64,000 nt of DNA, taken from NCBI GenBank assembly GCA_964517465.1, contig CAZFEK010000002.1, positions 91,678 through 155,677 of the forward strand, in the 5' to 3' direction. The translations under genes were made by a program, and so were the position numbers. Below are positions 18,707 through 27,549 of this stretch, one piece after another. Position 1 is the stretch's first letter. Each line of letters opens with the position of its first letter. The stretch is from JACPUX01 sp964517465. Its GTDB lineage: Bacteria; Pseudomonadota; Gammaproteobacteria; Burkholderiales; Casimicrobiaceae. The notes beneath the pieces were generated by a model. That model did not search any database. It was not told the origin of the DNA and was given only the letters and a program-made list of their open reading frames with translations.

Positions 18707-19603
18707 GTGGCCTATCTCGCCTTGATCTTTGAGGCCGATGCAGACGGCGCCGAGGCCTGGTCCGATGCGCTGCTGGAGGCCGGGGCACTGGCGGTGGACA
18801 TCACCGATGCGGTAGCGGGAACCGCAGCCGAATCACCGCTCTTTGGTGAGCCCGGCGCGGCCGGCACTGCTGGTTTTGCCTGGCCCCGCAACCGGGTGAT
18901 GGCATTGTTTCCCGAAGGTGCTCCGGCAACCCGCATTCTGGCTGAACTGGGGGCGCGTCACCAACTGCCGGAACTCGGCGCGGTGCTGGAACGGAACCTC
19001 GACGAGCAGGACTGGGTGCGCCTCACTCAGGCGCAGTTCGGACCGATCGAGATTTCTCCCTCACTCTGGGTCGTTCCGAGCTGGAGCGAGCCGGTGAATC
19101 CCGCCGCCATCAACATCAAACTGGATCCTGGGCTCGCCTTCGGTACCGGCAGTCACGCCACGACTCGCCTTTGCCTGCGGTGGCTCGCCGCCCATTTGCG
19201 GCCCGGCGAGTCGGTGCTCGATTACGGTTGCGGTTCGGGCCTTCTTGCCATCGCCGCCGAACGATTGGGCGCCGCCGCGGTGAACGGCGTGGACATCGAC
19301 CCCCAAGCCGTGTCGGCGGCTCAGGGCAATGCGCAGCGCAACGGTGTGGTTGCGCGTTTCTATTTGCCTGGGCAAGAGCCCGAGGTGCCCTGCCGGGTGG
19401 TGGTCGCCAACATCCTCACCAATCCCCTGTGCGCCCTGGCGCCCCTGCTCGCGGAAAGACTTGCTCCTGGCGGCGCTTTGGTGCTGTCCGGCATTTTGTC
19501 CGCGCAGGCAGAGAAGGTGATCGCAGCCTACGCTCCCTGGCTGGCACTGGAGGTTTGGGCCGAGGAAGACGGGTGGGTTGCCCTCACGGGCCGCAAACCC
19601 TAA
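18707..19603 (+). CDS. prmA: Ribosomal protein L11 methyltransferase
   Basis: 298 residues from GTG 18707, right behind the accC stop; the open frame extends upstream inside accC but that part is an overlap artefact. Trimethylates L11 using S-adenosylmethionine. The N-terminal substrate-recognition domain (about 1-90, with LSDALLEAGA-like SDALLEAGALAVD) is followed by a Rossmann domain with the SAM motif VLDYGCGSGLLAIAAERLGA (about residue 168) and the ANILTNPL motif. The accC-prmA order is common in Betaproteobacteria. Confidence 0.96.
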   Translation: MAYLALIFEADADGAEAWSDALLEAGALAVDITDAVAGTAAESPLFGEPGAAGTAGFAWPRNRVMALFPEGAPATRILAELGARHQLPELGAVLERNLDEQDWVRLTQAQFGPIEISPSLWVVPSWSEPVNPAAINIKLDPGLAFGTGSHATTRLCLRWLAAHLRPGESVLDYGCGSGLLAIAAERLGAAAVNGVDIDPQAVSAAQGNAQRNGVVARFYLPGQEPEVPCRVVVANILTNPLCALAPLLAERLAPGGALVLSGILSAQAEKVIAAYAPWLALEVWAEEDGWVALTGRKP

Positions 19604-19615
19604 GCTTCGTTTCCG

Positions 19616-20443
19616 ATGTCGGCGCTAATGCATACTCGTTGTCCCAAATGCCAGACCGTGTTTCGCATCACGGCGGAACAGCTTTCTTTGCGCGAGGGGC
19701 GAGTGCGCTGCGGCCAGTGCCACTCGGTCTTTGACGGGCGCCGATATCTGGTCGAGCCTCGTCAGAACGTGCTAGCCCACCCTGAGTACGAACTCGAAGA
19801 AGGTTTCGATCCGGCTAAGGGTCCGCCAACGATGACGCTGCGCAAGGCCGTAGCGGAAGACAAGGCGGCTTCGGGCGATTCGGGGACCGAGGCGAGTCCG
19901 ATCTTGGAGGAAGCGCCCTTGCGCTTGCCGGGAGAACTTGCCACCGCGCAAAGGCGGCTCAGTCCGGCCGAGCGATGGGGCTATGGGCTTGGCGTCTTGC
20001 TGCTGGCAAGCGCCCTGCTCGCGCAAATCGTCTTCGGCTTTCGTGATCGGCTCAGCGCCGAATACCCCGAGGTGGGCGAGTGGCTGCGCCCGGCGTGCGC
20101 GCAACTGGGCTGCACGATCGGGCCGCCGCGAGAGGTGGGCCGCATCACCATCGAAGCATCCGACTTGCAGGCCGACCCGGCGCGCAAAGGCCTGCTCGTG
20201 CTTTCCGCCACGCTGCGCAACCGCGCCGGATTTTCGGTTGCCTATCCGCATCTTGAACTGAGCTTGCAAGACCTGCAGGGCCAAGTGGTCGCCCGCCGGG
20301 TCTTCGGGCCGCCGGAATACCTCGTGCCGCCGGTGTCCGCAGAGCGGGGGCTGGCTGGCGGCGAGGAGCACTACCTGGCGCTTTATCTGGATGCGGGTGG
20401 GCTGCGAGCGGAGGGTTACAAGCTGGAGTCGTTTTATCCCTGA
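19616..20443 (+). CDS. Zinc-ribbon DUF3426 membrane protein
   Basis: 275 residues. The N-terminus carries an MJ0042-type zinc finger, CPKCQTVF and then CGQCHSVF (C10, C13, C32 and C35 approximately). A linker follows, then one membrane helix (about residues 122-143, LGVLLLASALLAQIVFGF), and a C-terminal DUF3426 domain of about 130 residues (LSATLRNRAGFSVAYPHLELSL). Function unknown. Located behind prmA, as often seen in Betaproteobacteria; probably part of the same transcript (12 bp gap). Confidence 0.92.
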   Translation: MSALMHTRCPKCQTVFRITAEQLSLREGRVRCGQCHSVFDGRRYLVEPRQNVLAHPEYELEEGFDPAKGPPTMTLRKAVAEDKAASGDSGTEASPILEEAPLRLPGELATAQRRLSPAERWGYGLGVLLLASALLAQIVFGFRDRLSAEYPEVGEWLRPACAQLGCTIGPPREVGRITIEASDLQADPARKGLLVLSATLRNRAGFSVAYPHLELSLQDLQGQVVARRVFGPPEYLVPPVSAERGLAGGEEHYLALYLDAGGLRAEGYKLESFYP

Positions 20444-20462
20444 GCGCTCGGCATCTGCCGAT

Positions 20463-20918
20463 TCAGGATTGCTCCCAGGGCAATCCCGCCGCGCGCCAGC
20501 CGCCGATGGTGCTGCGGTGCCCATGCTCGTCGCGCGCGCCTTCGAAGCCTTCCAGGACATTGAAACAGCACTCATAACCGGCGGCAGTCGCGGCGCGGGC
20601 GGCCAAATCGGAGCGCGCGCCGCTGCGGCAGATGAATAGAAGCGGCGCCTTGCGGTCAGGAACCGCCGACTGGACCTCTGCGATGAAGCGCTCGTTGAGG
20701 TGCATGTCCGGATAGGATTGCCATTCGATCAGCGGGCAACCGGAAACATGGCCCACCCAATCCCACTCGGCATTGGTGCGAACGTCGATCATGCGCGCTT
20801 CGGGAGACTCCTGAAGCAAGGCAGCCGCTTCGCGAGGCAATAATGCACCAAAATAGGGCAGACCCATTTCCGCGCCGCGCTTACGCGCAAGGGTCAGCAA
20901 ATCATCGAGTTGACTCAT
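20463..20918 (-). CDS. Rhodanese-like domain protein
   Basis: 151 residues, single rhodanese domain (about 30-145). The catalytic Cys is in the loop CRSGARSDLAA (about residue 106), and the CH2A-like RMIDVRTNAEWDWVGHVSG segment is present, so sulfurtransferase activity is plausible. No signal peptide, hence cytosolic. It converges on the DUF3426 gene with 19 bp between stops. Physiological sulfur acceptor unknown. Confidence 0.93.
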   Translation of the reverse strand: MSQLDDLLTLARKRGAEMGLPYFGALLPREAAALLQESPEARMIDVRTNAEWDWVGHVSGCPLIEWQSYPDMHLNERFIAEVQSAVPDRKAPLLFICRSGARSDLAARAATAAGYECCFNVLEGFEGARDEHGHRSTIGGWRAAGLPWEQS

Positions 20919-21373
20919 AGAAAACGAATCCGAAACCGTCCGTTGCCCGTATCAGTTCGGTCAGGGCGACCGACTGCGAGGAAAGGCGCCTATTATAGCG
21001 TGAACATCGTGACTTCCAGCGCGAACGGTCTAGGCGACCAGGCGCAGCCGGGGGGGCTGCATCCGACCCCTGGGCTGCGGCGGGCAACTCCGCTTTGCCT
21101 CCGGATTGCTTCGGCGCGACGGCACCGGGCGAGGGCGCAGCTCTAGGCGCGTGCCCGGAGGCGGCGGAACCGACTGGACTTCGTGCCTCTGCGGTGCTGG
21201 TCGCTGCCCTTGGTTTGGGAGCGCGCGGTGAGGCTTCTGCGCGGCAGGCGGTTGAGCGTCTTGCCCCACTTGCCCCATGCGGCGCGCAGGTCGGGACGCT
21301 TCGGCGGGCCGCTCTCGCCGGGCGTTCGAAACGGAGTAAAATGCCGAGTTCGATCGAGGACGTATCGCTCTGT
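20919..21373. other. Intergenic region between rhodanese and glnA control sites
   Basis: About 455 bp. Short ORFs exist on both strands but none has family-like composition or a good ribosome binding site. It probably holds the promoter of the rhodanese gene at its left end. No RNA gene recognised. Confidence 0.5.
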
Positions 21374-21390
21374 TGCACCAAAGCCGTGCG
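21374..21390 (+). promoter_or_regulatory. NtrC binding site, distal
   Basis: TGCACCAAAGCCGTGCG: the left half is a perfect TGCACCA, the right half is degenerate. It lies about 120 bp upstream of the predicted glnA transcription start and 29 bp from the proximal site, in line with tandem NtrC enhancer sites of glnA. Confidence 0.7.
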
Positions 21391-21402
21391 CTTCGCTCCG
21401 GA

Positions 21403-21419
21403 TGCACCACGTTAGTGCA
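21403..21419 (+). promoter_or_regulatory. NtrC binding site, proximal
   Basis: TGCACCACGTTAGTGCA: TGCACCA, 3-nt spacer, TAGTGCA; close to the known TGCACCA-N3-TGGTGCA enhancer motif. Centre about 90 bp upstream of the expected start of transcription. Confidence 0.82.
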
Positions 21420-21471
21420 ACGTTTTCTTGCGCTCGCCCGGTAGACGCACGATGTATGCGGTTTTGCCGCA

Positions 21472-21488
21472 TGGCACGAATGCTGCTT
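21472..21488 (+). promoter_or_regulatory. Sigma-54 promoter of glnA
   Basis: TGGCACGAATGCTGCTT has the -24 GG and -12 GC exactly 10 nt apart and fits TGGCAC-N5-TTGCT closely. Transcription would begin near 21500, about 48 nt before the glnA ATG. Together with the NtrC sites, this predicts induction under nitrogen limitation. Confidence 0.9.
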
Positions 21489-21547
21489 AATGCGCGGGCG
21501 CAGTGATTTTGCTTTGCAGTCTGAGAACCTTCCCTTAGGAGAAAGCC

Positions 21548-22957
21548 ATGGCGGCAGCCGATGTACTCAAGATGATTCAGGACAAGGAGGTCAAGTTCGT
21601 CGACCTTCGCTTCACCGATACCAAGGGCAAAGAACAGCACGTCACCGTGCCTTCGAGCCAGTTTGGCGCCGACAAGTTTGAGTCCGGGCATGCTTTCGAT
21701 GGCTCATCGATAGGAGGCTGGAAGGGCATACAGGCATCCGACATGTTGCTCATGCCCGATCCGGACACCGCCAACATCGATCCCTTCATGGATGAGACCA
21801 CGCTCAACCTCACCTGCGACGTGGTCGAGCCGACCGACGGGAAGGGCTATGAACGCGACCCGCGTTCCCTCGCCAAGCGCGCCGAGGCCTACCTGAAGTC
21901 CACCGGCCTGGGCGATACGGCCTTCTTTGGTCCGGAGCCCGAGTTTTTCATTTTCGACGCGGTGGAGTGGTCGGTGGATATGTCCGGTTCCTACTGCCGT
22001 GTTTTCTCGGAGGAAGCAGCCTGGTCCACCGCCGAGAAATTTGAAGGCGGCAACAAAGGTCACCGACCCACGGTCAAGGGCGGCTATTTCCCGGTTCCTC
22101 CGGTCGACTCGCTGCAGGACATCCGCTCGGCAATGTGTCTCGCGCTCGAAGAAATGGGCGTCGAAGTGGAAGTGCATCACCACGAAGTGGCGAACGCGGG
22201 ACAATGCGAAATCGGCACCAAGTTCAACACCTTGGTCAAGCGCGCCGACTGGCTGCAGATCATGAAGTACGTGATCCACAACGTCGCTCACGCCTACGGC
22301 AAGACGGCGACCTTCATGCCCAAGCCCATCGTCGGCGACAACGGCTCGGGCATGCACTGCCACCAGTCGGTTTGGAAAGGCGGCCAGAACCTCTTCGCGG
22401 GCAACGGCTACTCGGGCCTGTCGGAGTTCGCCCTCTATTACATCGGCGGCATCATCAAGCACGCCCGCGCGCTCAATGCCATCACCAACCCCGGCACCAA
22501 CTCGTATAAGCGGCTGGTGCCCGGGTTCGAGGCTCCGGTCAAGCTGGCCTATTCGGCGCGCAACCGCTCGGCTTCGATTCGCATCCCCTACGTTGCCAAT
22601 CCCAAGGGGCGTCGTATCGAAGTGCGCTTCCCCGACCCGACCTGCAACCCCTATCTCGGATTTGCCGCCATGCTCATGGCCGGTCTGGACGGAGTGCAGA
22701 ACAAAATTCATCCGGGCGATCCCGCCGACAAGAACCTCTACGACCTCCCGCCAGAAGAAGACGCCAAGATCCCAACGGTCTGCTCTTCGCTCGACATGGC
22801 CCTCGACTACCTCGATCGCGACCGCGAGTTTCTCACTCGCGGCGGGGTTTTCACGAACGACATGCTCGATGCCTATATCGAACTGAAGATGGAAGAGGTG
22901 ACCCGTTTCCGCATGACCACGCATCCCGTGGAGTACGACATGTATTACAGCCTGTAA
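21548..22957 (+). CDS. glnA: Glutamine synthetase, type I
   Basis: 469 residues. Makes glutamine from glutamate and ammonia with ATP; cytosolic dodecamer. ATG 21548 with GGAGAA upstream. Hallmarks: FDGSSIGGWKGI, the metal site EVEVHHHEVANAGQCEIG, KPIVGDNGSGMHCHQS, and NRSASIRIP. The adenylylation Tyr is in NLYDLPPEED at residue 398, so activity control by GlnE is expected (family knowledge). Expression is controlled by the sigma-54/NtrC region upstream, and the ntrBC genes lie downstream past a terminator and one small gene. Confidence 0.99.
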   Translation: MAAADVLKMIQDKEVKFVDLRFTDTKGKEQHVTVPSSQFGADKFESGHAFDGSSIGGWKGIQASDMLLMPDPDTANIDPFMDETTLNLTCDVVEPTDGKGYERDPRSLAKRAEAYLKSTGLGDTAFFGPEPEFFIFDAVEWSVDMSGSYCRVFSEEAAWSTAEKFEGGNKGHRPTVKGGYFPVPPVDSLQDIRSAMCLALEEMGVEVEVHHHEVANAGQCEIGTKFNTLVKRADWLQIMKYVIHNVAHAYGKTATFMPKPIVGDNGSGMHCHQSVWKGGQNLFAGNGYSGLSEFALYYIGGIIKHARALNAITNPGTNSYKRLVPGFEAPVKLAYSARNRSASIRIPYVANPKGRRIEVRFPDPTCNPYLGFAAMLMAGLDGVQNKIHPGDPADKNLYDLPPEEDAKIPTVCSSLDMALDYLDRDREFLTRGGVFTNDMLDAYIELKMEEVTRFRMTTHPVEYDMYYSL

Positions 22958-22985
22958 GCGTCCAAGCGAGGCTAGGCGTTTTGCC

Positions 22986-23019
22986 AAGGGGCGGCTTTTG
23001 CCGCCCCTTGCGCTTTTTT
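22986..23019 (+). terminator. Intrinsic terminator of glnA
   Basis: Perfect 10-bp stem AAGGGGCGGC/GCCGCCCCTT with a TTTT loop, then GCGC and a run of six T. It begins 28 nt after the glnA stop codon, so glnA is mainly a separate transcript from ntrBC. Confidence 0.92.
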
Positions 23020-23096
23020 CGGCCTCCCGCCGTCGGCGGACCCTGGGTTGGGGAAAGACTTGTTGGAACGCTCTTCTATGGCCTACACTCGACCCC

Positions 23097-23594
23097 ATGA
23101 AACAAGACCGATCGCCCTTCGCGAAGACAAATCCGCTGGTCATTTCTCTGATGCTCTCTTTTTTGGGGTTCGTCGGCGCGGCCCACGGCGATATCTGCAA
23201 GTACGCCGACAGTGAAGGCCGAGTGATCTACTCCAACCTGCCGATCAAAGGCGCCAAGCGCTTGTCTTGCGACATCACGCTCGACCCGAGCCCGAGCGGA
23301 GGCAAGAACGCACGCAATGTCCCTAGCCCCTCCGGCTTTCCCAAGGTCGACCCGGGCACGCAGCGCAGTCGCGACGATACGCGCCGCAAGATCCTTCAAG
23401 AAGAGCTGGCGAACGAAGAAAAACTGCTGGCCGAGGCACGCGCGGCTTTTCGTGGCGGCAGTCCCGATCGCCTCGCCGAGGAGCAAGGCAACGAAGCGAA
23501 ATACGGCGAACGAGTGGCCAAATTGAAGCAGAACCTTGCGGTGCATGAAAAAAACGTGGACGCGCTGAAGCAGGAACTGGCCAAGCTCAAGTAG
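23097..23594 (+). CDS. Secreted DUF4124 protein
   Basis: 165 residues from ATG 23097. A signal peptide (about 1-31, VISLMLSFLGFVGAAHG) is followed by a DUF4124 domain with the typical DICKYADSEGRVIYSNLPI stretch, a disordered middle, and a C-terminal coiled coil (about 105-165, LQEELANEEKLLAEAR and ending KQELAKLK). Periplasmic, function unknown. It often sits between glnA and ntrB in Betaproteobacteria, as here. The open frame extends upstream into the glnA terminator, but that part is not credible. Confidence 0.88.
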   Translation: MKQDRSPFAKTNPLVISLMLSFLGFVGAAHGDICKYADSEGRVIYSNLPIKGAKRLSCDITLDPSPSGGKNARNVPSPSGFPKVDPGTQRSRDDTRRKILQEELANEEKLLAEARAAFRGGSPDRLAEEQGNEAKYGERVAKLKQNLAVHEKNVDALKQELAKLK

Positions 23595-23653
23595 TCAACG
23601 GCGCTGAGGTTTTGGGCGCGCTTATTGCTTCATTGGACGGGGTGAACCGGACC

Positions 23654-24736
23654 ATGAGCACTCGTCACAACCCGCAGCTGTTTCCCGGCCTGGAATTGTT
23701 GGCAACGGCCGTGTTGCTGCTTGAACGCGATTTGGCCATTCACTACGCCAATCCCGCCGCGGAAAATCTCTTCGAGCTCTCCCGCAAGCAGATGCTGGGT
23801 CAGCCTTTGGCGGGTTTGTTCGCCGACGCGAGCTCGCTGATGCAAGCGATCGACAGAGCCTTGTCGAGCCGCGGCAGTTTCACCGAGCAGGAAATCGAAA
23901 TCGCCGCGCCAGGGCGGCAGAAGCTGCACCTTTCCTGCACCGTGACCCCCGTGGAGCAGGGGCCAGCGGTGCTGCTGGTCGAGCTGCGGCAAATCGATCA
24001 ACAACTTCGCATTGCTCGCGAGGAGCGGCTCCTCGAGCAGCAGCAGGCGAACCGCGAGCTGATCCGCAATCTCGCGCACGAAATCAAGAACCCGCTCGGA
24101 GGTATACGCGGAGCCGCCCAATTGCTGGAGCGCGAGCTCACCCAAGCGCAGCTTGCCGAATACACGCAAGTCATCATCAGCGAAGCAGACCGCTTGCAGG
24201 CCTTGGTCAACCGTTTGCTCACGCCTCACCGTCTGCCGAATTTCCGGGCGACCAACATCCACGAAATTTTGGCGCGGGTGCGTAGCCTGATTCTGGCGGA
24301 ATACTCGCAGGGCTTGCGCGTGCTCACGGATTTCGACATCAGCCTGCCGGAGCTGGAATGCGACCCCGAGCAGATCCTCCAAGCCGTGCTCAATGTGGTG
24401 CGCAACGCCGCCCAGGCGTGCCAGGGAAGGGGCGAGATTCGACTGGTCACCCGCGTCGCGCGCCAAGTGACCCTTGCTCGGAAGCGGCATCGGCTGGCCC
24501 TTTCGCTGCAGGTCATCGACGACGGCCCGGGAATTCCGGAAGACCTGCGCGAGCGCATCTTCTTTCCCCTGGTTTCGGCCCGCGAGGGTGGGAGCGGCCT
24601 GGGACTCACCATCGCCCAGACCTTCATCACCCAGCATCAAGGCACGATCGAATGCACCTGCGAGCCCGGCCGAACCGTCTTCACGATCTATTTGCCTTTG
24701 CAGGCGATGACCGGCACGAACGGAACTAACCTATGA
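23654..24736 (+). CDS. ntrB: Nitrogen regulation sensor kinase NtrB
   Basis: 360 residues from ATG 23654. Soluble histidine kinase/phosphatase that sets the phosphorylation of NtrC in answer to PII. A PAS domain (about 12-120, LATAVLLLERDLAIHYANPAAE) is followed by the dimerisation helix with LAHEIKNPLGGIRGAAQLLE (phosphorylated His near residue 145) and an ATPase domain (NVVRNAAQA, DDGPGIP, GGSGLGLTIAQ). No membrane segment. Its stop overlaps the ntrC start (ATGA), so the pair is translationally coupled. Confidence 0.96.
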   Translation: MSTRHNPQLFPGLELLATAVLLLERDLAIHYANPAAENLFELSRKQMLGQPLAGLFADASSLMQAIDRALSSRGSFTEQEIEIAAPGRQKLHLSCTVTPVEQGPAVLLVELRQIDQQLRIAREERLLEQQQANRELIRNLAHEIKNPLGGIRGAAQLLERELTQAQLAEYTQVIISEADRLQALVNRLLTPHRLPNFRATNIHEILARVRSLILAEYSQGLRVLTDFDISLPELECDPEQILQAVLNVVRNAAQACQGRGEIRLVTRVARQVTLARKRHRLALSLQVIDDGPGIPEDLRERIFFPLVSAREGGSGLGLTIAQTFITQHQGTIECTCEPGRTVFTIYLPLQAMTGTNGTNL

Positions 24737-26136
24737 GACCCGTCTGGATTGTCGATGATGACCGTTCGATACGCTGGGTGCTGGAGAAAGCCCTCTCCCG
24801 CGAAGAGATCGCCTTTCGCAGCTTCTCCACGGCCTATGAGGTGCTGCAGGCGCTCAGTCAAAGTCGGCCGCAGGTATTGGTGAGCGATATCCGCATGCCC
24901 GGAGACTCCGGCCTGATGCTGCTCAACAAAGTCAAAGAGCGCTATCCCGAGATCCCGGTCATCATCATGACGGCCTATTCCGACCTCGACAGCGCCGTGG
25001 CGGCGTTTCAAGGCGGGGCTTTTGAATATCTTCCCAAGCCCTTCGACGTCGATCATGCGGTTGCGCTCATACGCCGCGCTTCTGCACAGGCTAGCGTTCC
25101 GGCCGAGAACGGCGGTGCGCCCGCCGAAGCGCCGGAAATCCTCGGGCAGGCCGCTTCCATGCAAGACGTCTTTCGCGCCATCGGAAGACTCTCGCAGTCC
25201 GCCGCGACGGTATTGATCACTGGCGAGTCCGGCACCGGCAAAGAATTGGTGGCGCGCGCCCTGCACCGTCATAGCCCGCGTTCGGCAGGACCGTTCATCG
25301 CCATCAATACCGCCGCCATACCCAAGGATTTGCTGGAGTCCGAGCTCTTCGGCCATGAACGCGGTGCCTTCACCGGCGCGCAAGCCGCGCGGCGAGGCCG
25401 GTTCGAACAAGCCGAAGGGGGCACGCTCTTCCTGGACGAAATCGGTGACATGCCTCCGGATCTGCAAGTTCGCTTGCTCCGCGTTCTGGCCGACGGCGAG
25501 TTCTATCGTGTCGGCGGGCATCAACCGCTCAAATCCAACGTTCGCATCATCGCCGCCACACACCAGAACTTGGAAGAGAGGGTCCGCCAGGGACTCTTCC
25601 GCGAAGACTTGATGCACCGCCTCAACGTCGTGCGCTTGCGCTTGCCGCCTTTGCGCGAGCGAGCCGAGGATATACCGCTTTTGGCGCGGCACTTCTTGCG
25701 CAAGAGCGCTCAAGAACTAAACGTCGAGCCCAAGCAGCTCTCCGAAACCGGTCTCAAAGCGCTGTTGCGCTTCCCTTTCCCCGGCAACGTTCGACAGTTG
25801 GAAAACGTCTGCCACTGGCTCACGGTGATGGCGCCAGGGCAAGTGATCGAACCGGCCGACCTGCCGCCGGAACTCAAGGAAATGCCGGTACTCGGTACGG
25901 CCGCTCCGAGTGGCACCTGGCATCAGGCGCTTGATCGCGAAGTCGCGCAAGCGCTTGCTCGCGGAGAGGAAGCTGTGGGCGACCGTCTGCAGCGGGAATT
26001 CGAACGCACGCTCATCCTGCGCGCGCTGCAGCATACCGGGGGACGCCGCATCGAGGCCGCGCATTGGCTCGGTTGGGGGCGCAATACGCTGACCCGCAAA
26101 ATCCAAGAACTGGGAATAGACGCCGACAAAGCCTGA
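24733..26136 (+). CDS. ntrC: Nitrogen regulation response regulator NtrC
   Basis: 467 residues. Sigma-54 enhancer-binding activator. Receiver domain (1-115; DDDR acidic pocket, phospho-acceptor Asp in VSDIRMPG, Lys in LPKPFD), AAA+ domain (about 140-375; Walker A GESGTGKE, the sigma-54 contact loop GAFTGA, Walker B GGTLFLDEIGD), and a C-terminal Fis-type HTH (about 420-465, RTLILRALQHTGGRRIEAAHWLGWGRNTLTRKI). Expected target is the glnA enhancer at 21374-21419. A 4-bp overlap with ntrB. Confidence 0.97.
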   Translation: MRPVWIVDDDRSIRWVLEKALSREEIAFRSFSTAYEVLQALSQSRPQVLVSDIRMPGDSGLMLLNKVKERYPEIPVIIMTAYSDLDSAVAAFQGGAFEYLPKPFDVDHAVALIRRASAQASVPAENGGAPAEAPEILGQAASMQDVFRAIGRLSQSAATVLITGESGTGKELVARALHRHSPRSAGPFIAINTAAIPKDLLESELFGHERGAFTGAQAARRGRFEQAEGGTLFLDEIGDMPPDLQVRLLRVLADGEFYRVGGHQPLKSNVRIIAATHQNLEERVRQGLFREDLMHRLNVVRLRLPPLRERAEDIPLLARHFLRKSAQELNVEPKQLSETGLKALLRFPFPGNVRQLENVCHWLTVMAPGQVIEPADLPPELKEMPVLGTAAPSGTWHQALDREVAQALARGEEAVGDRLQREFERTLILRALQHTGGRRIEAAHWLGWGRNTLTRKIQELGIDADKA

Positions 26137-26556
26137 GCCGGCGGCGCCGCAGGCAAAGGGATCGCCGCCGGCGGGCAGTCCGGGGCAAGGGGCTTGGTCC
26201 CCAGCCCGCGGCAGGTGACCGCGGGTTTTACGCCACGGGCAAGGAGGGGCGCACGCGATTGCAAATCCCGCGGCCGGCGCTCGGAGTCATCGCTTCCCCG
26301 AGCGAGTGAGGCCCCGAGGGTTGCTGGCCTGATGCGCCGCTTGCTTGGATGCCCGCCCTGTGGTTACATGGCGCCATACCGCTTCCGAATCGAGCGATGA
26401 CTGCTGTCTGCGCCAACGAGCCTATGCGCCGGGCCGACCGTTACGCCGAGCGGCTCCCCGCCGCGCTTCACTTGGCGTCTGGTCGCTGCTCAGTTGCCCT
26501 CGCGTGCTCGTCTTGGTCTGGAATCGAAATCAGCGTTGCATCCTCCGGACACCTTC
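26137..26556. other. Intergenic region after ntrC
   Basis: About 420 bp without a recognisable gene. Directly after the ntrC stop lies the inverted repeat GCCGGCGGC (26137-26145)/GCCGCCGGC (26164-26172), which could end transcription but has no T-tract. In related bacteria a D-amino-acid aminotransferase gene often precedes the ybeD-lipB pair; nothing like it is visible here. Confidence 0.5.
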
Positions 26557-26817
26557 ATGCCCCAGCCGCTGCTTGAATTCCCGCTGGACTTTCCAGTCAA
26601 AGTGCTGGGACGCACCGAGCCGGGGTTTGCCCAAGAAATCTTGGATTTGGTGCTCCAGCACGCGCCCGATTTCGAAAGTTCCCAGATGCAAGTGCGTCCA
26701 AGCCGCGAGGGCAAGTACTTGAGCCTCACTTGCACCATTCGCGCCACTTCGCAGGCTCAGCTCGATTCGATCTACCAGGCCCTTACCCGCCATCCGCGGG
26801 TGGTTATGGTGCTCTGA
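26557..26817 (+). CDS. ybeD: YbeD-family (DUF493) small protein
   Basis: 86 residues from ATG 26557; the frame is open upstream, but the family begins here (LLEFPLDFPVKVLGRTEPGFAQEIL). Ferredoxin-like ACT-type fold with the conserved HAPDF, RPSREGKYLSLTCTIRATSQAQLDSIYQAL and HPRVVMVL end. Proposed to be regulatory but unproved; the ybeD-lipB-lipA order is widely conserved. Its stop overlaps the lipB start (TGATG). Confidence 0.93.
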   Translation: MPQPLLEFPLDFPVKVLGRTEPGFAQEILDLVLQHAPDFESSQMQVRPSREGKYLSLTCTIRATSQAQLDSIYQALTRHPRVVMVL

Positions 26818-27509
26818 TGCGCACCCACCAAGTCTTCCACGGCCATTCCGATTTCAGCGACCTCGAAGCCTCGCCGGCCGCCCATGCGAAACGCGGGCCC
26901 ATTCCGGAGCCCGTCATCAAGCGCTTCGGCATCGTGGAATACGAGCCCGCGCTCAAGGCGATGCAGCGCTTCACGGCACTCAGGCAAGAGAGCACTCCCG
27001 ATCAGATTTGGCTTTTGCAGCATCCGCCGGTGTTTACGCTGGGGCTGAACGGAAAACCCGAGCACCTGCTGCGCGATCTCGGCATTCCGATCGTAAAGGT
27101 CGATCGCGGCGGGCAAATCACCTACCACGCACCGGGGCAATTGGTGGTCTATCTGCTGCTGGATCTGCGGCGCTTGCACCTTGGAGTGCGTGAGCTGGTG
27201 CGGCGAATGGAGCATGCCGTGATAGAATTACTGGCCAATTTCGGCGTTGCGGCCGAAGGGCGCGAAGATGCGCCGGGGGTCTACGTCCATGAAGCCAAAA
27301 TTGCGGCCCTGGGTTTACGCATCAAGCACGGATGCACTTATCATGGCTTGGCGCTCAATGTGGACATGGATCTAGCGCCCTTCGGCGCGATCAATCCCTG
27401 CGGCTATGAGGGCCTCGCGGTCACTCAGCTCAAAGATCTGGGCATCGAACAGGACTTGCCCAAACTGGCCGAGCAACTGTTGAAGAAACTCCTCAAGAAC
27501 CTCTATTGA
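26817..27509 (+). CDS. lipB: Octanoyl-[ACP]:protein octanoyltransferase
   Basis: 230 residues from ATG 26817, which overlaps the ybeD stop. Moves octanoyl from acyl carrier protein to lipoyl domains. Signature VDRGGQITYHAPGQLVVYLLLDL, the catalytic Lys in AKIAALGLRI and the catalytic Cys in INPCGYEGL are all present. The first 35 residues are longer than typical. Its product feeds LipA, and its clients include the lipoyl domains of AceF and Lpd encoded at the right end of the window. Confidence 0.96.
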   Translation: MRTHQVFHGHSDFSDLEASPAAHAKRGPIPEPVIKRFGIVEYEPALKAMQRFTALRQESTPDQIWLLQHPPVFTLGLNGKPEHLLRDLGIPIVKVDRGGQITYHAPGQLVVYLLLDLRRLHLGVRELVRRMEHAVIELLANFGVAAEGREDAPGVYVHEAKIAALGLRIKHGCTYHGLALNVDMDLAPFGAINPCGYEGLAVTQLKDLGIEQDLPKLAEQLLKKLLKNLY

Positions 27510-27549
27510 AAAAGGCCCCGCTTGTGCGACCGGCCGCAGCAAACATCCC

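Noticed and set aside
20902..21381. 159-residue minus-strand ORF upstream of glnA
   Set aside because: Composition is Ala/Pro/Arg/Ser-rich without domain pattern, and it covers part of the glnA control region.
21704..23200. 498-residue minus-strand ORF over glnA
   Set aside because: Antisense shadow of glnA that also crosses its terminator; no domain features.
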